NCBI GenBank assembly: GCA_000310025.1
Contig: FN648370.1
Coordinates: 147,903 to 211,902 of the forward strand
From: Ectocarpus siliculosus
Lineage: Eukaryota > Sar > Phaeophyceae > Ectocarpales > Ectocarpaceae
Direction: 5' to 3'
DNA: 64,000 nt
The notes beneath the pieces are model-generated. The model saw only the letters and a program-made list of their open reading frames with translations, had not been told where the DNA came from and did no database searches. Every line of letters begins with the position of its first letter. The first letter of the stretch is position 1. Positions 33,330 to 44,585 of the stretch are shown here, in pieces. The translations under genes were made by a program, and so were the position numbers.

Positions 33330-36235
33330 CAAATTGACCTCCCTCCTGTGTGACCCCTGCTTGTGTGTCCAGACGATGCGTGGTAAGGTGGAGAGGCTGC
33401 TGTCCGGACTACAGTGCTGACCCGCTCATAACAACACCTACCTCTATCTGAACAGCACATGTTACTAAATTACCGCGTGGTAGAATAAGTGCAGTGTAGG
33501 CGGTTGAGGGAATAATGATATTTTCACCATTTCTTATTGTTTCAAAACCTGAGCCTGGGGTCTCGTGTGTGTCTTATGAATAGGAACACTGCAACTGGGA
33601 CCACAAACACAAAGGTGCTGAAGCTAGTTGCAAGCACAATGGAGAAACATAATTCGGATAGAGAGGAACCCTACGCCAGGTAAATGGGATAGCACAGGAG
33701 CAAATAATGCAACGTGATTGATGCGTGGTGGTGTTGATTCTTCTCTTTATTCTTCTTCGAGTCCGGAGGCTGGATTCTATTGTCTTGCTGTGAGGATATT
33801 TATTTAGGATGTTATTTTTCAGAGTAGGACGTGGAATGGCCGGGAGGTGTACGTACCTGTACGGGCCTAGCCTACGTCATGACTATTTGCGTACCCCCGG
33901 AGAGCTTGAGACACATATGGCTCAGACCTCTCTCCCGAACAAAGCCGATTTCCAAGTCGTACAGAAGGTGGATAGAGCGCACAAGCGACCCACCATACAT
34001 CGTTCAATCAAGGAAGTAGCCAGACACCAACGTGTGCTCCTCCACAATTGGCGTCGTCGTCAGGATATTTAGCGAATGACTTTGAAGGCCGCACATGGCG
34101 AGCCCCTCATGGCTTGTGCAAGTCATCAACCGTATGATAAACGGCTTGGAGCGGGTGCTGGCGCCTGTATTCAACACGATTGAGTTTTTCAAGCGACTGC
34201 AACAGTCAACCGCAATTCGCTTCCTGGGAAGGCGCGATCAGCGTTCGGCGGAGATTCCCCCCTCTACGGTGGTCGAGAACTGATGGTCATCCTGAGGCGG
34301 CAACGGATGCTGGGGCTCCTGAAAAGAGGGTTCTTCCATAGGTCCAGGAAGCACCAGTGCGCCCAAAACGCAAGACGTGCAGCGGAGCCGCTGAAAGTTC
34401 TACTTACAAGCGGGGGACCGGCCCAGGAGGCGGCATTGAGGCCTCTCCAGACGGACGCCGAAATACCTCCTGCCACCAGTCGGGCCGTGGTTGGTTGCGG
34501 CCTCAGTTGGCGGTGCCGTCCTGCCACTCGTTCCCTTTCGGCGGCAGCCGGCTTGTCCGTGGCCTTTTCCTGTAAACCGGCCCACACCCGCGCTTCTTAA
34601 GTGGTGTGGGGGTAGGATCGGGTTCCTCTTGCAGCTCCGTCGGACTGTATTATGACGAGTCATCTCTTCGGCTGTGATAAATCAACGCAACGAGAATCGT
34701 CGGCGTTACCTGTCTGAAGCTGTTTTTTTGTTCGCGGTTATATTTAGGTGTGGAGTGGAATAGACGAATAGACAATATCCCCACATGGCCCCCAACATGT
34801 ACTCTGTACAACAATGCGCCAGTATAGTTCCGTTCGCCTTGGCAGTCGATGTTGAAGACTTTCTTTCTTTGTCCTCTTCGACAGGCACGTTCTTTGGGAG
34901 GGGGACTCGTAATCGTGTTGGTTCTCCACGCTGGAATGTTTATCACCTCAAATTTGTGCCGTACGCCCACCAAAAGCGAGAACGAGCATCAACGGGATTT
35001 TTAGTAAGTCAAAGTCCGCGGTCCCGCCACATGCAAGCCTCTCAGCTAGAGATTTTCCTCGCGTCACACAAAACACACGTCGTCTCTACGCCTCATGATG
35101 GAAAGTATCCTTTCCTGCGCAAACACACAACATTCAGACAACAAAGAAAAAATATTCTCCATTACTTAGTAGTTGTCGGATCATTTCCAAGAGAAAAAAA
35201 AGCATACCAGGTATATCTTGGACCCGCTTCAATGACTCGACTGAGCAAAGAGGGGTCGATTGCACAGTACGAAGTAGGTCATCCTTTTCTCATTTTTTTT
35301 GGGGTCGTCCGTTGTTGCAAAAATGGACGGCAAAAAAAAAAGAGACAGACAAATTGCAGACTCTATTTTTTCGCCTTTTTCCCGCATCGTGGCCACTGCA
35401 CCTCCAAGTAGCTATGGCCCGAACTAGCCCTTCCCGCTCAAGAAACTAAAGAGAGAGAGGGTGTGTGGTACTCGGGGTGGGATTAACAAGGCTGGAAAAT
35501 TGAAAACTGCCTTCGTCGTAGTGAGGTTGTTTCGCATACATCGTTTTCTCCCAAGGGGTGGTGGGCGCACTCCCACCTGCCTAGCGCCACCCTAGATCTC
35601 GTGGGATACTGAAACAAGGCCATAGTCGTTATACATACACACAAGTAGGCGCTCTGCCTGTTTTTGACCATTGTTTCGCAGTCCGTGCTCGTTACGAGGG
35701 TTACACGACAAAGGGACTTGCAGGCATTTTCCTTGAACACACGGACTCGGAGGGCGTGAAATAACTGACGGGGCGCTATGCTACTTACACGAAACATTGA
35801 GTACCCAGCTGACAATATCAACTTTCCGTAGCACCTATCAGATCACGAGCGCCAGTCCGTTGGCAGGTCCTAAATACAGTTGATTGGCAAACACGAAAGG
35901 CGGCCCTGAGCCCTATTGTGACACTCTTTGCAGCCATCGAAACACGGGTGGTGAGGGAAAGCAAATGAAGCAACAACACCGATGGAAAGAGGAGAGAGGA
36001 TTGGGCTAGGTGTTTACGCACGGGGAACATCTGCTACGGTGGCCGCCTTTTTGATGCGTATTTTTTCTCTCGCTTTCGTCCCTGGTTCCTCGTTGTGGAA
36101 AAGACGAAAAGCCCTAGTTGTGTGTCTCGAAAAGGGTGCACGTTCTGCGTTCAAAGTTAAAGGTAGGAACCGCGGGAGGGGTGGGGTACGGGGCCTCAGG
36201 GGGAGGAACCCTTCTGTGTGACCACGGATTGAAGT
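33330..36235. other. Gene-poor stretch with broken ORFs
   Basis: Adjacent ORFs at 33809-34072, 34095-34283 and 34283-34600 on the + strand sit end to end in different frames, as expected for one decayed coding sequence. None carries a motif I recognise. The rest has only short ORFs. Confidence 0.35.
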
Positions 36236-36239
36236 TTCT

Positions 36240-36340
36240 ATCCGGCATGTGGACCAGGCTCTGCTGGGGCTTGATCGCAGGCAATGTCTGGGGATGATCA
36301 CCGTGTACCCCCTTGTTTGTCCCATGGGGGGGCCTCTGTA
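36240..36340 (+). repeat. Fragment of gypsy LTR
   Basis: The order gtggac..ggctctgctgggg, then gatgatcaccgtgtaccccctt and gtttgtccca parallels 62250-62345 in the 3' LTR region of the decayed gypsy element. Confidence 0.45.
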
Positions 36341-36969
36341 CTCCCGAACTTACACTTAATTAACAACAATTATGTGTGAGCCCTGAGAAGCAAGAGTTCA
36401 ACCAATATTACACTCTAGAAGCAGGACGTTTTTTTCTGTGCAACAGTCTGCGGTCGCCTGTTGACTTTATGATTCGCCGGTCTTCGCCCACTGGAGCGCG
36501 CCAGTCTCTCGATCACAAAGCCATTGTCGCGAGCTCGAGACTTCTAAGGCGAGCAGAGTTACAGGACCGTGAATGCACGCACCCATTATTCCAGTCCTTA
36601 AACGAGACATGGGGTGTGTTCAATCGGTTTTAATCGGCACCAAACATTTGTTTGGCTGTCTGCGCTGACCTGACCGTGCCAACAATCTTACCAACGCCCC
36701 TCGAGACTCCAAGGGTGGGCCGAGTTACAGCACCAGGTCGAATCTACGCACGGTACCGTCACCTCTACAGAATTGCGAAGCTTGTTGGACGATACTTTGT
36801 TGGAGGACGCCAAGTCTCAACCTCAACCATAATAACTTACTTATGGACAGGAGGACCATATGCCCTCCGTTGACCCCCATAAGGCAGCCTCCCCAAGGGT
36901 GTGAGGGGGGACACTATGCCCCTAAACCCGCATAAAGTGGGGTAGAAGGGAAGAGGAAGGAGGGAGTAC

Positions 36970-37062
36970 ATTATGCCCAGACGTCAACAGAGCCCCCCTC
37001 CCCCGGATGGAACAACAAGGGGTACCATCAACATCTCCAACTTCCATATCAGGGCCCCTAGC
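36970..37062 (-). repeat. Fragment of gypsy LTR, reversed
   Basis: The reverse complement of 62270-62370 matches here: cagacgtcaacagagc, cccggatgg.aca, ggggtaccatcaacatctcc, aact.ccatatc. With the 36240-36340 piece it forms two facing LTR fragments about 0.65 kb apart. Confidence 0.65.
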
Positions 37063-37064
37063 GG

Positions 37065-38400
37065 AGATATCATTCACGTTTTACGACGCGTCCATTACAC
37101 TACGAAGTCCCATTTTACATTTGAGGGACAAAGTGAACCGAACTCGAGGTATATAGGTTCAATCCCAAAAAGAATAAAGCTAGTGTCCTAGGCATTTGTT
37201 GGCGAATCCATGCCACTATGATACCGTATGAGAAGTCGATTTTCGAAGCTAACGCGAACGAAAACCCTCTGCTCTAGCTCATGGGAGCCGTCAACCGAAA
37301 GTTATCGCGGGCCAAAATGGGTTCTTGACAATACCACTGCTGTATTTCTAACAACGGTCACACTATTGGCAACATACACAGAGGGTAGCTTTATCTTGGC
37401 TGTTGCTTCAGTTAGTGGAGAGATATCGCCTAATAACCAAAGAGGTGGGGCAACGCGTTGCTCGAACAGGCGTCTAGTGCTGAATGATTCACCCCGCATT
37501 TTTTGTGTGTCTCCTAGCGCCTCGCTTTCTCAAATAATGGTAACACGGGGGGGCACGATACACACAGCTATGGGGAGATGGCTTTGCCATTGCTGTTGCT
37601 TCAGTCTATAGAAAGAAACCACCAGAAAACCAAACGGCGGCAGGGTACGTGGCGCCTCCTTGATGTCGAAAAACTTTTAGATAGGACATCGCTTTGGGGG
37701 CGGCACCGAGTTATATATCACCAGTTGAGACCAATACCCACGCTTCCGTCGAGAGACGGGCAGGGATTAAGCTGACACTGGCAGATACAACACGCCAACA
37801 CAAGGATAGAACCAGCAGTCTGGTCTGCTCTGTGTGTTTGAAGTTTCGAATCATCAAATTCACACTGTGAGTGCGGATAACGAGCCTGCAGCAGCATTAA
37901 GAACACGTACAACTGCATTTCGAACGAGTACCCATACCCAGGGATCCTTGCATTCTTCTATATCGTCTATTCGCCCATCCTCTCACCAGACGTCTTCATG
38001 CAACGTGTGATGATGATGCTTTGGGATCTCTGCATCTGGGTTCTTCCTAGCTATTTTGACTCCCAGCAGAGCCCGATCTTCAGGGAGGGTGCGGCTGGGG
38101 GATCAGCCGAGGGCATATGGCTCTTCGGTTCATGCTCCCGGCAACAAACGCAGAAAACGGTTTCTACCTCGACACGCTGAGCACGAGATTTGAAATGGAG
38201 TCTTGACAGGTCGGTCCCTTTTATGCAAATATCCAGTCCACAACAATGACTTCTAGTAGTTTTCTGCCGTATGATGTGGGCGTACGTAGATTCTGTCTTG
38301 AGGCCCTGCTTGATTTCAGGCGTGTCTGTAGTCATCGATAACTCAGGCTGACCGACCAGGGTCTGTCAGGGTCAAGAACATTTTCTCGGGACGGCAGTAG
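37065..38400. other. Gene-poor stretch
   Basis: Only chance-like ORFs (longest about 127 codons at 37228-37611) without motifs. The right edge runs into degraded sequence next to the gag fragment. Confidence 0.35.
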
Positions 38401-38818
38401 TGCAACCTATTCCTCCGATTTTTTCCCGCTTCGCTCAATGCGAGGCCAGGCACGGGGAGCTGCTGTCCAGATCTCCCTCAAAGGTGCTATCATGATCTAC
38501 CCGGGCATCGTGCGGGTGGATGGCTCAGAGACGTTCCACTGCTGGCAAAGGGAGCGCATGGCGGAGAGCAAGGTTCTGCTAGAGGGATTGCTAACATCCA
38601 GGGTGGTCTTACCGGTTTGGTCTTGGGGCTATGGGCCCGAACTACCCGAGTATGGACGTACTTTTTCGAGAGCTTCGTCCTTGCGATCCTATACGCAATA
38701 CCGCGAGTACGAGCGGAGCATGGGTTTCTGCAACAGTGGGTAATCCATAAAACGCCCGCTGCTCACTGTCTGTCAACTGCTGGGCCAGTCTACCGGAAAT
38801 ACTATTCGCGCACCTACA

Positions 38819-40020
38819 TCGATGGCACCGAACTTTGATGAAGATGACCTATATACGCGAGGCTCTGGCTATGGACGGACGATACAATTGAGCCCTCGAT
38901 TGCGGCCGCCACGGTGTGTCGTATGGTAGCCATGGGGAGTGAGGCGACTGCTGTAGATTGGATCGACGCTGTCCAAAGCAGCCTCGAGCGGTACTTCGAA
39001 AACCTGAGTGCTGAACGTGTTTTTCGCGACTCTACTGGTGCGTTCAAGAAGGGCCCGGCCGCTGTCCCCAGCAAAGTAGTTGTTGCAGGTCTATCTCCGC
39101 CCGAGTTCAATCTCAAGGTGGAGAGAAAGCTCGATATGCAAGGTAGCTGGCAGGACCACCTTGAGCTAGTCTTTGAGATCGTTCGGGATGTTGCGGTAGA
39201 GCGGCAGACGGTTGAGTTGGCAGATAGGCAGCGTGGGCAATCGCGTGGCGACGTTCAGGCTCGCAAAAAACCGTCTCAGCAACAGACATGGGCGAAAGAA
39301 AAGCGCCTGATGGAGCTGGCGGTGCAGGTAGGTGCGTCTTCGTCTGCCGAGCCTGTTGCGTGTTTCTGCCGCACAAAGCCAGGCTACGCCCCGCAGAACT
39401 GCCCGTTGCAGTGGTTCCCCGCCAAAGCCCCAATACGCTGAGCAAGGGGGGCAATTTCGGGGCGCCGGCGATGCCCGTGGACACCATCAACAGCAGCAGC
39501 AGCAACCGCAGCAGCAGCAACAGCACCGCACGCAGGGGCACGCGCAGCCGCATCAGCGCCCTCATGGTCTACATACAGCCTGCGCAGCAGCCTTCTTTAG
39601 GAGGGGGACGTGGCTCCGAAGGGACATCGCCTACCAACTTCCACCAACGCTATATCAGTGGTAGGGCTATTTTTGCCGGAGAATCCCCGGGCGAGGCAGT
39701 TCCGACGTCTTTTCTACCGCCGGATCAATCTCCGTCAGCTGTCACTGCCCCCGCATCCTTTCCAGCGCCAACTGAGAATGTGGGGGTGCAACCCGCCCCT
39801 GTTCGTGTTGGCTTTTTGTGGACTTCGATCCGGACATACGCATCGTTCGATTCGGAAGTTATCACGTAGATTCGCCTGAATAATGGTGCCGAGTGGGCTA
39901 GTCGGTGCTTGGTGCTACCAATATGACTGCCATAGACGCTGTTGCGATTCTGGATTTTGGCTCGGGTCTCACCACCATGTCAGCAGTTCGCGAGTACGCT
40001 GCAAGCTGCTTTTCCTGATG
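38819..40020 (+). pseudogene. Ty3/gypsy gag-protease fragment
   Basis: From ATG 38821 (MAPNFDEDDLYTREALAMDG) and its continuation at 38914-39441 the sequence reads as gag. A degenerate zinc knuckle (CFCRTKPGYAPQNCP, normal CCHC with the His as Tyr) lies at about 39358-39402, followed in another frame by a Gln-rich linker (Q-runs at 39480-39530). About 39935-39980 encodes LDFGSGLTTMS, a damaged aspartic-protease active site. The same knuckle and linker recur at 59140-59480, so both belong to one family. Stops and frameshifts separate the pieces, and everything after the protease start is missing. Confidence 0.75.
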
Positions 40021-40234
40021 CGCAGGTCGTGCGAGGTGTGGAACCCTTGTGCAATCGAAAAGGGGTTTGTTTGTACTCTGAGAAGCCCTCGCGCTAGTTG
40101 GTTGATACACAACACAGCTCTTTATTTTTCAGGACTGACCTCGACGAGGCAGCCACTTGTTCATCGTCGAAGTCACGCCGCATTCCTCTCCATGCACGTC
40201 ACACGTGAACGGACACTTATCTCAAAATCAATCA

Positions 40235-40390
40235 TGTAAACTTGGGGCAGTTAGCTTGTGACCACGGAAGACGTCCGAGTCAGTTGGACCAGTACGGACA
40301 TTAGAAGGTACTGAGCGGAGACCGGAGCGGTTTTTAATGTGAAGACAACAATAACAACAACAAACCGCCACAATAGTCCTCTCCCTTGTT
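40235..40390 (-). repeat. Gypsy LTR 3' portion, reversed
   Basis: Read on the - strand this matches 62430-62560: gttgttg repeats, then gtcttcacattaaaaaccg, tccg..tctc..ctcag.acc, gtccgtact, and ca.gctaact near the end. It lies in the right place and orientation to be the 3' LTR of the - strand pol at 41847-44585. Confidence 0.65.
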
Positions 40391-40925
40391 CCTCTCGCTG
40401 CCTTGGCAAGGTTTTGCCTAGGCATGGCCCATAGCGAGGGGGGGGTCTTTCTAGCGAGCAGGGCTAGGCTCATCTTCAAGGGACCGATACCTTCTTGCTG
40501 GGGCGCACCCGCCGGGAGACGTGCGTTGTGATGGAGTTGGGTCGGCACTGGTGCGTCAGATACAAAAGTGCAGATGCGCGGGCCTTATGGCCGTCGGTGG
40601 AGACAGCAATGTCCATCTCAGTTTTGTGCACGGAGGCAGACGCCATCAGAAAGGTGGACGGGCCCTATGTATACGGCCCTAGGTTTGCTAGAGGGAGCTG
40701 TGCTGTCTCAGTAACCTGGCTTTGCCGTCAAAGGAGGAGGGGACAGGTGGTGACGAGCTGATTGGGCTGGTTGATCCTTCGGCGCGAGAATTTTCAGACC
40801 AAGAACCCTAAGTGCAACGAGGGAGAAAGCGAGGAACCGACTGGGACGGAAAGCAACGGTAGCGTGTACGAAGCGGAGCGGGTCGAGTTTGGTCGTGCTA
40901 GGACTGGCCACAGCGACATCGGAGC
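40365..40925 (-). repeat. Long inverted repeat, right copy (partner 20865-21430)
   Basis: The reverse complement matches 20865-21430 over about 560 bp with scattered substitutions. It overlaps the LTR-like end at 40235-40390, so the shared sequence is probably LTR or sub-terminal sequence of the same retroelement family. Confidence 0.7.
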
Positions 40926-41090
40926 TGTAGACACGCCTGAAGTCAGGCAGGGCCTAGGACCAGTATCCTCCCCCCGTGGCCTCGGGGGGCTGGTCAATTC
41001 ACCTCCTTGGTGATGGTAAACACAGTGTATTATTATTGCACACGAGTCTCGTCTCTCTCTCTCCATCTATCTCTCTCTCCTGCCAACATG

Positions 41091-41579
41091 CCACCCAGGC
41101 AGATAGAAACCCCAATCTACCATATCTTTGACATGCATACATATCCAACGGCAGCTCCCCACCGTGAACTACTGCTACCTAGGTGCGCTGCGTCCACAAT
41201 GCCCACAAAGCTTATTACTACCGGAGTAGACACTAATCAGCTTGAACCCAAACAGCAGGAGGACCTGGTTGTACTCAAGAAGAAAACGACAGCGGTGTTT
41301 GTGAATGATAAACACCCGTTCGTCAGTCAGCGCAAGTGTTCAACCTCCCATGCAAAACGTAGAATGCCCCCATTCAACAGTGAAGGACCTCGACGCTTCA
41401 AACGACAGACTCGCACGTGTCGGACGACCACACAAGATTGGCTAAGTCCGGTAGACACGCGTACAGAGAAACTTACGCAATGGATGGATGACCAACACAC
41501 CGCAAACAACGCGAAATGGGCGAAGTTGCCACACGCAAGGAAAATGATGAAAAAATCAACAACCCAGAGGCAACGCTGA
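41091..41579 (+). CDS. Lys/Arg-rich ORF of unknown nature next to the gypsy LTR
   Basis: From ATG 41091, after a CT-rich tract, the frame runs about 163 codons and is basic and polar (PPRQIETPIYHIFDMHTYPT at its start; ending KKSTTQRQR). Beyond the stop a similar composition continues in other frames to about 41880, with one stop, as if a longer helical protein had decayed. It is antisense to the flanking chromovirus. It could be an antisense ORF of that element or a fragment of a different element's gag-like protein. No motif is recognised. Confidence 0.3.
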   Translation, partial: PPRQIETPIYHIFDMHTYPTAAPHRELLLPRCAASTMPTKLITTGVDTNQLEPKQQEDLVVLKKKTTAVFVNDKHPFVSQRKCSTSHAKRRMPPFNSEGPRRFKRQTRTCRTTTQDWLSPVDTRTEKLTQWMDDQHTANNAKWAKLPHARKMMKKSTTQRQR

Positions 41580-41846
41580 AAACTGTTACGAGGCGCTTCC
41601 AGGGTTGAGTTGAAATATCTCGAAATACTAAACATACATGGCGAAACGATCGGCACGATTGTTGAACAAGCCAATGTCGCGAAATTAGACAAACGTATGT
41701 AGCTCGCGAAGAAATACCACCAACACGCTGTCATAAGGCGGCCTCCACGCAGTTCAATCACATGCAAAAAAAGACGGGCACGCCACAACATAAATGCGCG
41801 GCAAGCTGAAGAATGTACAGAAAAAGTCAGCGAAGAAATGCTATCA

Positions 41847-44585
41847 ATGCTCGACAAGATAGCCCTCACTCAACTCAAACAAATAATCACAGGGCATGCC
41901 GTATTGTTGCTTCAACTGAGCCCGAACCTTTTTCGGCAGACCCAGCCGCCGAAGCTCGGATTTGACGAACTGCGGCACGGCATCCCACACCTTGGACAAC
42001 TCTTCCCAGGGTATTCTCTTCCTTGTCGAATCCGATCCACTCTACTTCCACGTCGAACCCAGGGCCATCTTCCGCCACCGACATGTCCACGATCGCCGCC
42101 ATCTCGAACTCCCCCTGGGTGAAAGCATGCTGAAAGACCTCCTTCAACTCGGCCGTGATTTCAAGAGCGGCATCGGCGTAGAACCGCAAACGCGCGACAT
42201 GGACGTCCCGAACTTCCCCCGACACGATGTTCTGAACTCCGTACACATGCAGTCTCTCGGCGGCGACAATCCTCCACGGCCCCGTCCAGGTCATGAGAAG
42301 TTTCGGTGTCGAACCACGCCGGCGAACACGCGACACCAACACGTAGTCCCCCACCACGAAGTCAGGCAGGCTCCCAACTCGCGCAGACGCCCGGTGCTTA
42401 CTCCGACTCGCCTGCACCTTGTCGAGAACTTCCTCGTGCAGGTGATGTTGGGCCTCGACGACGTTCTGCACCTTCAGCTGCAAAGACTTCTCATCCAGAA
42501 CGTCTACCTTCCATTCGGCGCCCAAACCTCCGACACACCCAAGATCTTACACCACGTCAGGAGATGTTGCGCAGTCAGGCGGGCGGTGCATGCCCCGGTG
42601 GGCTCCAGCCAAACCCAGTTGGACATGTCGTCCATCATGACCAAAATGTACTCGAACCCTTCCTCCTCGTCCAAGCCATCATCCCCCAGCGGGCCACTCG
42701 CTCCCACGTAGAGGTAGTCAAAATGAACAACTTCGCCAGGGCGCGTGCCGTGGACGGTCTCCCCAAGCGGGCGAGGCACCTTTTCTCCCGCCTTAGAGTC
42801 CATGCAATGCTCTTCCATCCGAAACCAGCAACAGCACTCGGACAGGCGCTGCAAGGTGGCGACGGCGCCACGATGCCCGGCTTCTTTCATGTGCGCACAG
42901 ACCATCAGTCGCACCTGCAACGCACTCGCCTGATCTGGAATCCAAAGCACGTCTCGCCCGTTCATGCCCACGCGAAACAATCCCTCGTCATCCAGAGTCG
43001 CCGTCCCCACCGCCGTCGAAAATGACGTGGCAGGCCCGGCAAGCGCGCCGAGCTTACTCCGCGCCGCTTGTTGTGCATCACATACTACTTTCGACGGCAT
43101 GGCGGCATCAGGTTCGCTGGGGGCGTAAACCGCGGCAGCGCGAACACTCACCGACGGCACAGAGACCCACCGCGGCAGAAGGTCCCCCCAGCAATTGCGC
43201 TCACCCGGAATGTGCCTGATGGTGTAATCGTACTGGCCCAAGACAGCTTTCCACTGGTCCAGGCGCTGAGCCGTGGTTTTCGCTAGGGCAGACACGCAAG
43301 CCTCCGGGTCGACGATATACGCGAGATTACGGTGGTCGGTGACAATGTGCACGCCATCCCAAAGCAAATACTCCAACTGCTTGAACGTACTCACAATCGC
43401 GTACCCTTCCTTGTCCACCGTGGCCCACCGCTGCAGCGCGCCCTTGAAAGTGCCGCTCAGAAACCCCATCGGTTCATGAGCCATATCCTCCACAGGAACG
43501 CCACGATCCAGCTGGTGTTGGGGCACTTGCGTGAGAAAGCCCCCCCAATGCTCATCGGATGCATCGGGAAACATGAGGACGGCGCAACCTGGGCGAGGGT
43601 GAGACAGAGCGACGGCACGGGCAACAAGGTCTTGCGCGGCAGTCCACGCTTCGACGAGCGCGGGCGTCCACGCATCCTCAGCGATCGCGCGATTCTCGGC
43701 CTCGCGCTTCGTCCGGCTCTTGGCACCAACCAAATGCTGCTCCAGAAACACGCGAAGCGGCCACACAACCTCCGCCATCCGCGGCAGAGACGTGCGCAGC
43801 CAGTTTACCGCCTGCAGGAACTGTATCAGCTCGCCAGCCGTCTCAGGACGCCGCATTGTAACCAACCCGCTGAGTCGCTCGGGATCGTGCTCAACCTGAC
43901 CCTCCGAGTACACCTTCCCGCACCAAGTGATGCTGGTCTCAAAGAATGTGCACTTGTGGGCGGCCACGTGAAGGCCAGCCCCCTACAGACGATCCAGAAT
44001 CAAGTCAAGGGTGTCAAGCAAGTCGTCTTCATCCATCCCCCAATACACGACATCGTCTACCCAGACGAAGCAAGTCAGCCCGTCCAAGATGCGCGTAAGG
44101 GTGGCCTGGGAATACGACGTGGCGTTCAAAATACCTTGCGGTACCCTCCCTCTTGGACGTGTAGAGGCCGCCCGGCGTAGCAATCGTGAAATTTTCCTGC
44201 GCCTCCGGAGCCAACGGGCACTGCCAACACCCTTGCAAGAGGTCCAAGCTCCCATAGAACTTTGGCCGCACTGAGCTGAGCCATACTGGCTTCAGGGTTC
44301 GGCATCACACCAGGCACCTTCTCTACTTGCTTGTTTGCCGCACGAAAGTCACACACCAGCCGGTATCCCCCTTTCTTCGGAGTCGCCATCGCGGCGCTGG
44401 CCCACACGGCCTGCATGTTGAACACCAACCCCAACGCGACCAGCGACGCCATGCACCTCGCCAGCCACGCGGTCTTGATCGGGTTGTACACCCGCGGTCG
44501 TGCTTTAACCGGTCGCGCTCCGGGCTTAAGGGTGACCCGTAGAGGCTCGACGTTCGCGGGAGGGCCACCATGGCGTAAACCACTC
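41847..44585 (-). pseudogene. Ty3/gypsy chromovirus pol, truncated
   Basis: Read on the - strand: reverse transcriptase (VTLKPGARPV, TPKKGGYRLVCDFRAANK, GSLDLLQGCWQCPL, FVWVDDVVY), RNase H (VLMFPDASDEHWGGF; VTDHRNLAYI; GERNCWGDLLPRW), integrase (HRGAVATLQRLSECCCWF; VVHFDYLYV; VMMDDMSNWVWLEPTG) and a C-terminal chromodomain (GFDVEVEWIGFDKEENT). Damage seen: frameshifts in RT near 44240, a missing stretch between MEEH and CMDS that removes part of the zinc-binding site, a jump at about 42520-42530 from the middle of the integrase core to its C-terminal region (losing the expected third acidic residue), and a one-base insertion at about 42013 inside the chromodomain. gag, protease and 5' LTR are absent. 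It is dead as an element. Confidence 0.88.

Noticed and set aside
39480-39535. CAG/CAA repeat as an expandable microsatellite
   Set aside because: It is the Gln-rich linker of the gag polyprotein, interrupted and present in reduced form in the second copy at about 59.27 kb.
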